From Crocinitomicaceae bacterium (lineage in GTDB: Bacteria > Bacteroidota > Bacteroidia > Flavobacteriales_D > Crocinitomicaceae), in NCBI GenBank assembly GCA_020832365.1, contig JAFIEX010000007.1, positions 1 through 41,385 on the forward strand: 41,385 nt of DNA. Reading direction: 5' to 3'. Below, piece by piece: positions 32,425 through 40,497 of the stretch. The notes under the pieces are model-generated. The model worked only from the letters and a program-made list of their open reading frames with translations. It did no database searches and had not been told where the DNA came from. Numbering within the stretch: position 1 is the stretch's first letter; each line of letters starts with the position of its first letter. The translations under genes and the position numbers were made by a program.

Positions 32425-33000
32425 TTAATTTTTATACAATTCTTCTGAATTTTCAAAAACAGCTGCATTTTTAAAAGTAGGTAAATTCTTATCTTTTTCC
32501 GAGAACAACAGCTTTTTTGCTGGAATTTTCCAATCAATTTGAAGGTCTTGATCCAAGGCAAAGAAACCACTGTCGTGTGATGGTGCATAGTAGTTGTCGC
32601 ACTTATAGCTAAAAACCGCTTCTTCAGATAGTACTACGAAGCCATGCGCAAATCCTCTTGGAACAAATAATTGGTGCTTGTTTTCTTCTGTAAGCTCTGC
32701 CACGACCACTTGTCCAAAATAGGGCGAATCCTTGCGCATATCTACCGCAACATCTAAAACTGCACCAGATACAACACGAACAAGTTTGGACTGCGTATAA
32801 GGCATTTTCTGAAAATGCATGCCTCTAATTACCCCCCTTTGGGATTTTGATTCATTATCTTGGCAAAACTCAATTTTTCTTCCTATAAATTCATTGAACT
32901 TATCCATTCTAAAGGACTCAAAAAAATACCCCCTGTGATCACCAAAAACGCTGGGTTTACACAAGACCACATCAGGGATACTACATCTTTCAAATTCCAT
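32425..33000 (-). CDS. rfbC: dTDP-4-dehydrorhamnose 3,5-epimerase
   Basis: Epimerises dTDP-4-keto-6-deoxyglucose at C3 and C5 on the way to dTDP-rhamnose. The 191-residue cupin has HRGYFFESF near 22-30, QDNESKSQRGVIRGMHFQ with the catalytic His, SPYFGQ and VPRGFAHGFVVLSEEA, all RmlC hallmarks. The ATG is 4 bases after rfbA. It is the last gene before the NusG-like regulator. Confidence 0.96.
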   Translation of the reverse strand: MEFERCSIPDVVLCKPSVFGDHRGYFFESFRMDKFNEFIGRKIEFCQDNESKSQRGVIRGMHFQKMPYTQSKLVRVVSGAVLDVAVDMRKDSPYFGQVVVAELTEENKHQLFVPRGFAHGFVVLSEEAVFSYKCDNYYAPSHDSGFFALDQDLQIDWKIPAKKLLFSEKDKNLPTFKNAAVFENSEELYKN

Positions 33001-33004
33001 GCGT

Positions 33005-33886
33005 CTATTTTTTGCGATTAACCAAGTTTATTAAATATTGTCCATAGCCTGTTTTCTTAAGTGGCTGGGCTAGCTCTAATAACTGCTCGGAAGTAATATA
33101 TCCTTTTTCAAAAGCAATTTCCTCTAAACAGGCAACCTTTAAACTTTGTCTATTTTCAATCGTGCGAATAAAGTTAGAGGCGGAAAGCATAGATTCATGC
33201 GTTCCTGTATCCAACCAGGCAAAGCCTCTCCCCATTAGTTCCACTTTCAAACTTCCTTGTTGCAGGTAAGCCTCATTGACGGATGTGATTTCAAGTTCTC
33301 CACGGTCACTTGGGCGAACATTTTTAGCAATTTGCACCACATTGTTGGGATAAAAGTAAAGACCAACAACGGCATAGTTGCTTTTGGGAGTTTGAGGCTT
33401 TTCCTCGATGCTAGTTACATTACCCTTTTCATCAAATCCAGCTACACCATAACGTTCCGGGTCGTTCACATAGTAGCCAAACACGGTCGCTTTTCCCTCG
33501 TTTTCGACAGTATTCACCGCCCTTTTGAGCATCTCAGAGAAACCATGACCATAAAAAATATTGTCTCCAAGCACCAAACAAACATCATCTTCACCGATGA
33601 ATTTTTCACCAATGATAAAAGCTTGCGCTAGCCCATCAGGGCTTGGCTGTTCCGCGTAAGACAGTTGAATTCCTATATCATTGCCATCCCCCAACAACTT
33701 TTTAAAGTTCGGCAAGTCCTCCGGGGTTGAAATAATCAAAGTTTCTCTTATCCCAGCCAACATCAATACCGAGAGTGGGTAATAAATCATGGGCTTGTCG
33801 TAAATACTCAATAGCTGCTTCGACACTCCTTTTGTAATTGGATACAACCTTGTTCCCGATCCTCCTGCTAAAACGATTCCTTTCAT
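33005..33886 (-). CDS. rfbA: Glucose-1-phosphate thymidylyltransferase
   Basis: Makes dTDP-glucose from dTTP and glucose-1-phosphate, entry to dTDP-rhamnose. It has 293 residues with the signature [20 protein letters not shown] at 6-25, [31 protein letters not shown]-like text ([13 protein letters not shown]) and [10 protein letters not shown]. Length and motifs are those of RmlA. It lies 10 bases after cysN, which ties the rhamnose genes to the sulfate-activation genes in one transcript. Confidence 0.97.
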   Translation of the reverse strand: MKGIVLAGGSGTRLYPITKGVSKQLLSIYDKPMIYYPLSVLMLAGIRETLIISTPEDLPNFKKLLGDGNDIGIQLSYAEQPSPDGLAQAFIIGEKFIGEDDVCLVLGDNIFYGHGFSEMLKRAVNTVENEGKATVFGYYVNDPERYGVAGFDEKGNVTSIEEKPQTPKSNYAVVGLYFYPNNVVQIAKNVRPSDRGELEITSVNEAYLQQGSLKVELMGRGFAWLDTGTHESMLSASNFIRTIENRQSLKVACLEEIAFEKGYITSEQLLELAQPLKKTGYGQYLINLVNRKK

Positions 33887-33896
33887 TGAATTAATA

Positions 33897-35153
33897 TTAT
33901 ATGATCATTCCCGCAGCCACAGTTTCATTGGTATTGGGGTTAATTAAAATAAAACTACCTGTAGAACGATTGTCTCTGTATTCATCGATCATTACAGGAG
34001 CTGCTGTCTTAATTTTAACACGACATATATCATTCATCCCCATTGAAATATCTTCTTTAAAGCGATCCAAGGTGTTCACATCCACTTTATAAGTAACTTC
34101 CTTTATCATGGCTGTTTGCTCATTGGAGGTGTGTCTAATTATGAATTTGGTTCGATCTTGGTAAGCATCATTTCCTAGCCAACACAGCATCGCATCAAAC
34201 TCTTGAACTTTCTCTGGTTGATTTTTCTTGCGGACAATCATATCACCTCGGCTAATATCAATATCGTCTTCCAATTGCACAGCGATGGACATTGGTGCAA
34301 AAGCCTCTTGGAGGTTCTTTCCCATTTGATCAATGGTTTTTACTTTCGACGAAAAGCCAGAGGGTAATACAACAACTTCATCACCTACTCTTAGTATGCC
34401 AGATTCTAATCTTCCTGCATAACCACGATAATCGATAAATTCTTTAGACTGCGGCCTAATTACCGTTTGTACAGGGAATCTTGTGTCGATTTTATTGATG
34501 TCACTTCCAATGTGCAGTGTTTCTAAGGTGTGTAAAAGCGGTGCGCCTTGGTGCCAAGTCATATTTTCCGAACGATTAACCACGTTATCACCTTTTAGTG
34601 CGGATATTGGAATGAATCGCACATCTTTAATTGTCATCTTAGACAAAATTGCTTGGTATTGCTTCACAATATCATTGAAAACAGTCTCGCTGTAATCGAC
34701 CAAGTCCATTTTATTCACACAAACGATTACGTGAGGGATCTGTAAAAGAGAGGCAATAAATGAATGTCTTTTAGTTTGCTCAATGACACCATGTCTTGCA
34801 TCAATCAAAATAATTGCTGCATTAGCCGTAGATGCTCCTGTTACCATGTTTCTGGTGTATTGAATATGGCCTGGTGTATCTGCAATAATGAACTTCCTTT
34901 TTGGTGTAGTAAAGTATCGGTAGGCAACATCTATAGTAATACCTTGCTCTCTTTCATCTCTTAATCCATCTGTAAACAAAGCCAAGTCAACACCTTCATG
35001 ACCTTTCTTCTGACTAGTAGACTCAATAGCCTCCAATTGGTCTTCAAAAATAGACTTTGAATCATATAATAGACGTCCTATGAGCGTACTTTTCCCATCA
35101 TCCACACTTCCTGCTGTGGTAAATCGTAATAGTTGATTGTTGTTTATTTCCAT
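33897..35153 (-). CDS. cysN: Sulfate adenylyltransferase large subunit, GTPase
   Basis: With CysD it activates sulfate to APS, driven by GTP hydrolysis. It has 418 residues: G1 GSVDDGKS at 15-22, DTPGH at 92-96 and NKMD at 147-150 of an EF-Tu-like GTPase, followed by two beta-barrel domains. It is shorter than E. coli CysN (475) and is not fused to APS kinase, which is a separate gene here. The usual direct contact with cysD is broken by the four-helix-bundle cassette at 35178-35728. Confidence 0.96.
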   Translation of the reverse strand: MEINNNQLLRFTTAGSVDDGKSTLIGRLLYDSKSIFEDQLEAIESTSQKKGHEGVDLALFTDGLRDEREQGITIDVAYRYFTTPKRKFIIADTPGHIQYTRNMVTGASTANAAIILIDARHGVIEQTKRHSFIASLLQIPHVIVCVNKMDLVDYSETVFNDIVKQYQAILSKMTIKDVRFIPISALKGDNVVNRSENMTWHQGAPLLHTLETLHIGSDINKIDTRFPVQTVIRPQSKEFIDYRGYAGRLESGILRVGDEVVVLPSGFSSKVKTIDQMGKNLQEAFAPMSIAVQLEDDIDISRGDMIVRKKNQPEKVQEFDAMLCWLGNDAYQDRTKFIIRHTSNEQTAMIKEVTYKVDVNTLDRFKEDISMGMNDICRVKIKTAAPVMIDEYRDNRSTGSFILINPNTNETVAAGMII

Positions 35154-35177
35154 GTTTTTTATTTTAATATTTTTTAA

Positions 35178-35263
35178 TAGTGATTAGTGGTTAGTGATTA
35201 GTGGTTAGTTGCCATAAACTAATCACTAGTTACAATCCACTATTCACCAGATACTAATCACTA
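35178..35263. repeat. Left flanking repeat of the four-helix-bundle cassette
   Basis: A 7-bp-period array of TAGTGAT/TAGTGGT, then gttagttgccataaactaa (35204-35222), then the same units in reverse complement, then caccagatactaatc (35245-35259) and acta. The block is an imperfect palindrome centred on GCCATA. It holds the stop codon of the four-helix-bundle gene. Confidence 0.85.
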
Positions 35264-35619
35264 TTTTTTCTCTTAATTGATTTTATTAACCCGGATAGCA
35301 TTTTTGAAATAGCGTCTGTGTCTTTTAATAAAACTTTAAATTCTTCGTCTTTAAGAAATTTTAAATTATTTGCAATTATTAGTTGCGTGTGCAATTCTGC
35401 CGCGCTTCCTAATGAAATATATAAAAACCGCATAAAATCTTTGTCTGTATTTCTAGCTGAACCTTCGGCAATATTTGAAGGAATAGATACTGCGCATCTT
35501 CTAATCTGACTTGTTAAACCAAACTTTTCGTCTTCAGGAAAACATTTTGTATTATTATAAATCGATGTCACGTGAGCCATAGCGTCTTTCCATACTTTTA
35601 AATCTTTATGTGATTTCAT
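35254..35619 (-). CDS. Four-helix-bundle protein (S23/IVS family)
   Basis: A 121-residue protein of the family once called 23S rRNA intervening-sequence or S23 protein. FKDL-type start (HKDLKVWKDAM), FPEDEKFGLTSQIRRCAVSIPSNIAEG near 28-54 and FLYISLGSAAELHTQL are the family hallmarks. Relatives are ring-forming nucleic-acid-binding proteins such as Avd of diversity-generating retroelements, but no reverse transcriptase is near. The final codons AAT AGT GAT TAG lie in the flanking repeat. It interrupts the cysD-cysN pair without damaging either. Its role in sulfate activation is unlikely. Confidence 0.92.
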   Translation of the reverse strand: MKSHKDLKVWKDAMAHVTSIYNNTKCFPEDEKFGLTSQIRRCAVSIPSNIAEGSARNTDKDFMRFLYISLGSAAELHTQLIIANNLKFLKDEEFKVLLKDTDAISKMLSGLIKSIKRKNSD

Positions 35620-35630
35620 TGTTTACTGTT

Positions 35631-35728
35631 TAGTGATTAGTGAATAGTTGTTAATGTTTAGTGATTAGTGAATAGTTGTTAGTTGCCATAAACTAACCAC
35701 TAATCACCAGATACTAATCTAATCACTA
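35631..35728. repeat. Right flanking repeat of the four-helix-bundle cassette
   Basis: Same design as the left block: TAGTGAT-type units (with a duplicated agtgattagtgaatagttgtta section), gttagttgccataaactaa (35678-35696), reverse-complement units, then caccagatactaatc (35705-35719). It ends in the cta that provides the cysD stop codon TAG. Confidence 0.85.
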
Positions 35729-36631
35729 AAAATAACCTTGTTTTTTTCTATCTTCCATGGCTGTTTCCGATCTTTTATCGTCCGAACGGTTTCCTCGTTC
35801 TGTTTGACGCATAGCTGAAACTTCCAATGCTATCTTTTCGAGCGTATCGGCATCTGATTCAATTCCTCCTGTGATGGTAATATCTCCTAAAGTTCTAAAT
35901 CTAATTTTTTTACGAACGATTTCTTCACCCTCTTCTTTAATAAGATATTCTGAGTCTGGTATCCATGAGTTGTTTCTCCAAACCACGTCTCTTTCATGCG
36001 CAAAGTAAAGCGAAGGAATTGCAATATCTTCTCTTAATATGTAATTCCAAACATCCATCTCTGTCCAGTTAGAGATAGGAAAAGCTCTAAAGTGCTCTCC
36101 TTCAAAGTGCTTACCATTAAATAAATTCCACAACTCCGGTCTTTGATTTTTAGGGTCCCACTGTCCAAAATCATCTCTATGCGAAAAGAATCTTTCTTTC
36201 GCCCTTGCCTTTTCTTCGTCTCTTCTGCCGCCTCCTATGGCACAATCAATCTTGTTAGATGCTATGGCGTCAAGCAAAGTAGTTATTTGTAAGGCATTTC
36301 TTGTGGCAAATTTACCTTTTTCCTCCTGAACCCTTCCTTGATCAATAGACTCTTGCACAGATCCCACTATTAGACGAGCACCTAATGATTCAATCAAGTC
36401 ATCCCTAAATTGAATGGTTTCTGGAAAGTTGTGACCTGTATCTACATGCATTAAAGCGAACGGGAACTTTGCGGGATAAAATGCTTTTCTTGCTAAATGC
36501 GTAACAACGATAGAGTCTTTTCCTCCCGAGAAAAGGATGACTGGGTTTTTAAATTGTGCTGCTACTTCTCTTAGGATAAAGATAGCTTCTGACTCTAATT
36601 CGTCCAAATAATTCAAATAATATTGATCCAT
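35726..36631 (-). CDS. cysD: Sulfate adenylyltransferase small subunit
   Basis: The ATP-PPi lyase subunit that forms APS from sulfate and ATP. It has 301 residues, with the PP-loop FSGGKDS at 34-40, HVDTGHNFPETI, GGRRDEEKARAKER and the intact C-terminus KKQGYF. The stop codon TAG is supplied by the adjacent repeat block, so the insertion left the protein complete. The ATG is 2 bases after cysC. Together with cysC and cysN it supplies PAPS. Confidence 0.97.
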   Translation of the reverse strand: MDQYYLNYLDELESEAIFILREVAAQFKNPVILFSGGKDSIVVTHLARKAFYPAKFPFALMHVDTGHNFPETIQFRDDLIESLGARLIVGSVQESIDQGRVQEEKGKFATRNALQITTLLDAIASNKIDCAIGGGRRDEEKARAKERFFSHRDDFGQWDPKNQRPELWNLFNGKHFEGEHFRAFPISNWTEMDVWNYILREDIAIPSLYFAHERDVVWRNNSWIPDSEYLIKEEGEEIVRKKIRFRTLGDITITGGIESDADTLEKIALEVSAMRQTERGNRSDDKRSETAMEDRKKQGYF

Positions 36632-36633
36632 GG

Positions 36634-37227
36634 TTATAATTTAATTTTTTTATTTACTAGTTCTATTACTTTTTCAACTGATTCCTTGAGGCTTTCTATA
36701 GACGTATCCAAGGTGATATCAGGGTTTTCAGGCGATTCAAAAGGAGCATTAACCCCTGTAAAGTCTTTTATTTCACCTCTTCTCGCTTTTGCATAAAGAC
36801 CTTTCACGTCCCTTTCTTCACAAACTGCTATTGGCGTATCCACGAAGACTTCCATAAAGTATTCTCTACCTATAATTTCTTTAAGCGCTTCTCTGTCTGC
36901 ATTAAGCGGGGAAACAAAAGCGGCGATACAAACCAATCCAGCATCCACCATTAACTTTGCGATTTCACCTACTCTTCTAAGGTTTTCTTTTCTGTCTTCA
37001 GGAGAGAAAGAAAGTCCTTTATTAATCCCTAGTCTAATATTGTCGCCATCTAAAGTATAGGTGTGCACTTTGTTTTCAAATAAGACTTTTTCCAACTCAT
37101 TGGCCACAGTTGACTTCCCGGACCCTGACAAACCCGTAAACCAAACAACAAGAGGTTTGTGTCCGTTTAGGCGCTGTCTGGTCGCTAAATTAACTTTGAA
37201 ATCTTGTAAATATATGTTTTCAGACAT
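36634..37227 (-). CDS. cysC: Adenylylsulfate (APS) kinase
   Basis: Phosphorylates APS to PAPS, the sulfate donor. It has 197 residues: P-loop GLSGSGKST at 32-40, DGDNIR, FSPEDRKENLRRVGE, the FVSPLNADRE region with the phospho-acceptor Ser, and KGLYAKARRGEIKDFTGV, all standard for APS kinase. As a stand-alone kinase inside a sulfotransferase-bearing cluster it points to sulfation rather than cysteine synthesis. No cysH, cysI or cysJ is in the window. Confidence 0.97.
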   Translation of the reverse strand: MSENIYLQDFKVNLATRQRLNGHKPLVVWFTGLSGSGKSTVANELEKVLFENKVHTYTLDGDNIRLGINKGLSFSPEDRKENLRRVGEIAKLMVDAGLVCIAAFVSPLNADREALKEIIGREYFMEVFVDTPIAVCEERDVKGLYAKARRGEIKDFTGVNAPFESPENPDITLDTSIESLKESVEKVIELVNKKIKL

Positions 37228-37232
37228 CCTTA

Positions 37233-38243
37233 TTAATTCTTAATAACATTGATGGTTAAACTTTCTTTCAGACTGTCGATGATATCGATTTCTATTGGGT
37301 CAACACCTAATTTCTCTGCTAAAAAGAGGCTTGCCCAGTCTATAACATGAATGAGGTAAAGACTGTTAACAATAATGTCTTTTTCATCACAAAACAAATC
37401 CATTGTATGCGGTGTTATTTTTTGGATTCTTTGCTTCGAAAACGCAAACCTTTTTTCATTTTGTGGATGTTCAAAAGGCGTCCTGATAAATAGGACCGCA
37501 AAATTGTCTGAACCGCCGGCCCAACCCACCAACTCATTATGGTTCATTTCTGGAATAACATTGTGATAGGCCAATAACTTCGTGTTCTCATTAAACTGCT
37601 GCTTTGCACGCAACGCAACTGGCTCTAATTGTGCTTGAGCATAGGTTATAAGAAACTTCCCATGAGAAAAGTCGGCTATTGCCCTTCCCTTGGCCTGAAT
37701 TTCCTCTAACTGGCTTATCAATAAGCTCATTCCTTTTTCAAAGGACTTCAGGTGGTTTTCGCTTACCAATCCAAGTTGTATAAATATGTTCGTAATTTGT
37801 ACTAGTGAATGCGCCAATTGTGTTCGTGGTGGATTACCTCCTGGAACAATAACGCAATCGAAGTTATGTTTTGAACAAATTTGAGACAGTCTACCTCCAG
37901 AAGAAACCGCAACTATTTGAGCTCCTTTGGTTATACCCTGCTCTACGGCCGATAAAGTTTCCTCCGTATTTCCAGAGTAGGATGAGGCAATTAACAAAGT
38001 ATTTTGGTTAACAAATGCTGGTAACTGATAATCCTGACAAATAACAAGTGGCACTTGCAGCTCGTTTTGGAACCACTTTTCTACCATTTTCCCTCCTATA
38101 CCAGACCCTCCAAGACCACAAATAATAATGTTTTGGATGTCCGAATAGTTGGATTTAAAGGTAAATTCTTTCGCAATAATCAAGGATTTTTCTAAATCAT
38201 TTGGAAACTTATTGATTAGATTGTTCATCATAATTAGGCACAT
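37233..38243 (-). CDS. Bifunctional phosphoglucose/phosphomannose isomerase (SIS domain)
   Basis: Interconverts fructose-6-P with glucose-6-P and mannose-6-P. It has up to 336 residues with two SIS subdomains: ICGLGGSGIGGK near 44-55 and ASSYSGNTEETL for phosphosugar binding, then GGNPPRTQLAHSL, and YHNVIPEMNHNELVGW carrying the catalytic Glu/His. The pattern matches the archaeal/bacterial PGI/PMI family. The first ATG directly follows the cysQ stop (TAAATG); internal ATGs at codons 5 and 6 are better family-like starts. It may feed mannose-6-P towards GDP-mannose. Confidence 0.9.
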   Translation of the reverse strand: MCLIMMNNLINKFPNDLEKSLIIAKEFTFKSNYSDIQNIIICGLGGSGIGGKMVEKWFQNELQVPLVICQDYQLPAFVNQNTLLIASSYSGNTEETLSAVEQGITKGAQIVAVSSGGRLSQICSKHNFDCVIVPGGNPPRTQLAHSLVQITNIFIQLGLVSENHLKSFEKGMSLLISQLEEIQAKGRAIADFSHGKFLITYAQAQLEPVALRAKQQFNENTKLLAYHNVIPEMNHNELVGWAGGSDNFAVLFIRTPFEHPQNEKRFAFSKQRIQKITPHTMDLFCDEKDIIVNSLYLIHVIDWASLFLAEKLGVDPIEIDIIDSLKESLTINVIKN

Positions 38244-39050
38244 TTAAAGTGCAAAGTTAGTGTGATTTTTTCCAATAACCAAGAACCAGTTGTTTAATAA
38301 TTTTTCTCGGTTGTAAATCATGTCTTTTTTCGTTTCCCAATCAATTACTTTACAGCCTGCGAACTTACAGATGGCTTGACCCGCGGCTGTGTCCCATTCC
38401 ATCGTTGGAGCAAATCTTGGATAAAAGTCCGCTTGACCCTCTGCCACCATACAAAGTTTTAATGAACTTCCTTTGGATAAAGTCGCTACATCTCCATAGG
38501 TTTTTGATAGTCCATCGATAAATGTTTGCGTTTCTTCAGACATGTGAGATTTGCTCGCTACCGCCACAACTTGGTCTCCGTTATTTTGCAGGGGTAATGC
38601 AACCTTAGTGTTTGTTTTTTCAGAAAAATTATGGTTGTCAACATCTTGTATTTTAAATGCACCATGCTCATCAGCAAAGTATAATTCTTTCTTGGCTGGA
38701 ACATAAATGACACCAAGTATTGGCTCTTGATTTTCAATCAGCGCAATGTTTACAGTAAATTCTCCATTTCTCTTAATAAATTCTTTTGTTCCGTCAATGG
38801 GGTCAACTATCCATAACTTTTGCCAGTTCTTTCTTTCTTCATAGCTTAAATGCTTACCTTCTTCAGACAATATGGGTATTGCTGTTTTAGATAAATAACT
38901 TAAGATTATTTCATTAGACAGCTTGTCTGCTTTCGTCAATGGAGAATTATCTCCTTTTGTTTCAATTCCAAAATCTTCAGAATTGTACACTTTCATAATT
39001 TCTAAGCCGGCATGCATTGCGGCTTCGATGGCTAAATCTAGGTTGTTCAT
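38244..39050 (-). CDS. cysQ: 3'(2'),5'-bisphosphate nucleotidase (PAP phosphatase)
   Basis: Hydrolyses PAP, the inhibitory by-product of sulfotransferases, to AMP. It has 268 residues: SEEG at 62-65, VDPIDGTKEF at 82-91 with metal-binding Asp83 and Asp86, and EWDTAAGQA near 218-227, all of the inositol-monophosphatase fold CysQ branch. Its place upstream of cysC/D/N and four sulfotransferases fits PAP clearance. The gap to the dehydrogenase gene is 18 bases. Confidence 0.95.
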   Translation of the reverse strand: MNNLDLAIEAAMHAGLEIMKVYNSEDFGIETKGDNSPLTKADKLSNEIILSYLSKTAIPILSEEGKHLSYEERKNWQKLWIVDPIDGTKEFIKRNGEFTVNIALIENQEPILGVIYVPAKKELYFADEHGAFKIQDVDNHNFSEKTNTKVALPLQNNGDQVVAVASKSHMSEETQTFIDGLSKTYGDVATLSKGSSLKLCMVAEGQADFYPRFAPTMEWDTAAGQAICKFAGCKVIDWETKKDMIYNREKLLNNWFLVIGKNHTNFAL

Positions 39051-39068
39051 CTTTTTTTTATTTTATTG

Positions 39069-40469
39069 TTATTCTCCTACTCCTATACCTTGGTACTGAA
39101 AACCAATTGCCTGCATTTGTTCCTTGTTTAATATGTTTCTGCCGTCAAAAACGAAGGCTGGTTTAAGCATTTGGTCAAAAATTCTTTGCCAATCTAGCGC
39201 TTTGAATTCATCCCACTCAGTTAGAATTGCTATGGCGTGCGCATTTTTGGTTGCTTCATACGGACAATTTTCACTTTTCACAGCTTTCTGATTTTCTTCC
39301 GCCGTTCTGGTGTTTAAATAATTTAAATCCGATTGTATTTGGTGGTGTTTCACCTTAGGGTCATAAACCTTAATCATGGCATTTTCTTCTAGCAAATAAT
39401 CTGCTACATAAATCGCTGCGGACTCTCTCGTGTCGTTAGTGTCTTTTTTAAATGCCCAGCCAAAAAAAGCAATGTTTTTGCCCGAAACGGTGTTATACAT
39501 CGTTTTAATCATCTTGTGCGCGAATCGTCTCTTTTGATGGTCATTCATGATGACCACTTGGTGCCAATAGTGTGCTACTTCCTCGAGACCCAAAGATTGT
39601 GCAATATAAACTAAGTTGAGTATATCCTTTTGAAAACAAGAGCCACCAAAACCAACGGAGGATTTTAAAAATTTAGGCCCTATTCTACTGTCCGTTCCAA
39701 TTGCTTTAGCCACTTCATCCACATTAGCACCTGTTTTTTCACAGAGTTCAGAAATCGCATTAATAGAGGAGATGCGTTGCGCTAAAAATGCATTTGCGGT
39801 GAGTTTAGACAATTCAGACGACCAAACATTTGTGGTTAATATGCGCTCTCTCGGTATCCAATGGGCGTAAATATCAACCAATGCATTTAGTGCTGCTTGA
39901 CCTTCTGGAGTGCTATCTCCACCAATCAAAACTCGGTCAGGATTTCTTAAATCATCTATGGCGGTTCCTTCGGCTAAAAACTCAGGATTTGAAAGGATTT
40001 GAAAATTCACACCATTACCCGTGTTTTCTAAAATACTTTTAATTGCCTCTGCTGTTCGAACAGGAAGCGTAGACTTCTCCACAACTATTTTGTCGTCTTT
40101 TGCTACTTTAGCAATTTGTCTCGCACACAATTCGATGTATTTCAAGTCTGCGGCCATTCCCTTGCCTTTTCCGTATTCCTTGGTGGGGGTATTCACAGAA
40201 ATAAAAATCATGTCTGCCTCATGGATTGCCATATCTACAGCTGTACTAAAGAACAAGTTTTTCCCTCGATTGCTTGCAACTATTTCATGTAATCCAGGTT
40301 CATAAATAGGAATGTTTGTAACATCTTCGTCATTCCATGCTGCTATTCTTTCTTTGTTTAAGTCAACAACGTGAATCTTAATTTCTGGGCACTTCTCTGC
40401 GATTACTGCCATTGTTGGTCCTCCAACATATCCAGCCCCGATACAGCAAATATTTTTAATCTTTTTCAT
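39069..40469 (-). CDS. UDP-glucose 6-dehydrogenase (animal-like type)
   Basis: Oxidises UDP-glucose to UDP-glucuronate with two NAD+. It has 466 residues: [11 protein letters not shown] near 10-20, [44 protein letters not shown], and [17 protein letters not shown] with catalytic Cys near 277, then [14 protein letters not shown]. The blocks match animal UGDH unusually well by eye. I chose the ATG at 40469; the upstream TTG extension MKILNTRK is poorly supported. UDP-GlcA would supply a uronic acid for the polysaccharide. Confidence 0.95.
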   Translation of the reverse strand: MKKIKNICCIGAGYVGGPTMAVIAEKCPEIKIHVVDLNKERIAAWNDEDVTNIPIYEPGLHEIVASNRGKNLFFSTAVDMAIHEADMIFISVNTPTKEYGKGKGMAADLKYIELCARQIAKVAKDDKIVVEKSTLPVRTAEAIKSILENTGNGVNFQILSNPEFLAEGTAIDDLRNPDRVLIGGDSTPEGQAALNALVDIYAHWIPRERILTTNVWSSELSKLTANAFLAQRISSINAISELCEKTGANVDEVAKAIGTDSRIGPKFLKSSVGFGGSCFQKDILNLVYIAQSLGLEEVAHYWHQVVIMNDHQKRRFAHKMIKTMYNTVSGKNIAFFGWAFKKDTNDTRESAAIYVADYLLEENAMIKVYDPKVKHHQIQSDLNYLNTRTAEENQKAVKSENCPYEATKNAHAIAILTEWDEFKALDWQRIFDQMLKPAFVFDGRNILNKEQMQAIGFQYQGIGVGE

Positions 40470-40497
40470 TTTTCTCGTATTCAATATTTTCAAATAG

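Larger units (their letters stand above)
35178..35728. mobile_element. Candidate cassette: four-helix-bundle gene between direct repeats
   Basis: About 551 bases lying between cysN and cysD. Two related blocks (35178-35263 and 35631-35728) in direct orientation bracket a single small gene with almost no spare DNA. cysD and cysN are normally adjacent, so this looks like an insertion placed exactly at the cysD stop codon. No transposase is present, so movement would need to be in trans or be historical. Calling it mobile is inference. Confidence 0.55.

Noticed and set aside
32313-32588. N-terminal extension of the NusG-like protein starting MHHHTT
   Set aside because: It overlaps the conserved rfbC coding sequence and has no family resemblance; the NGN domain starts at or just before MEKWYV.
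35254-35619. Four-helix-bundle protein as the Avd partner of a diversity-generating retroelement
   Set aside because: No reverse transcriptase, template repeat or variable repeat is present in the window.
35178-35728. Repeated units around the four-helix-bundle gene as a possible CRISPR array
   Set aside because: The unit is 7 bp with no unique spacers of constant size and no cas genes nearby.
40470-40493. Longer UGDH start (MKILNTRK)
   Set aside because: It needs a TTG start and adds 8 residues before the conserved [16 protein letters not shown].
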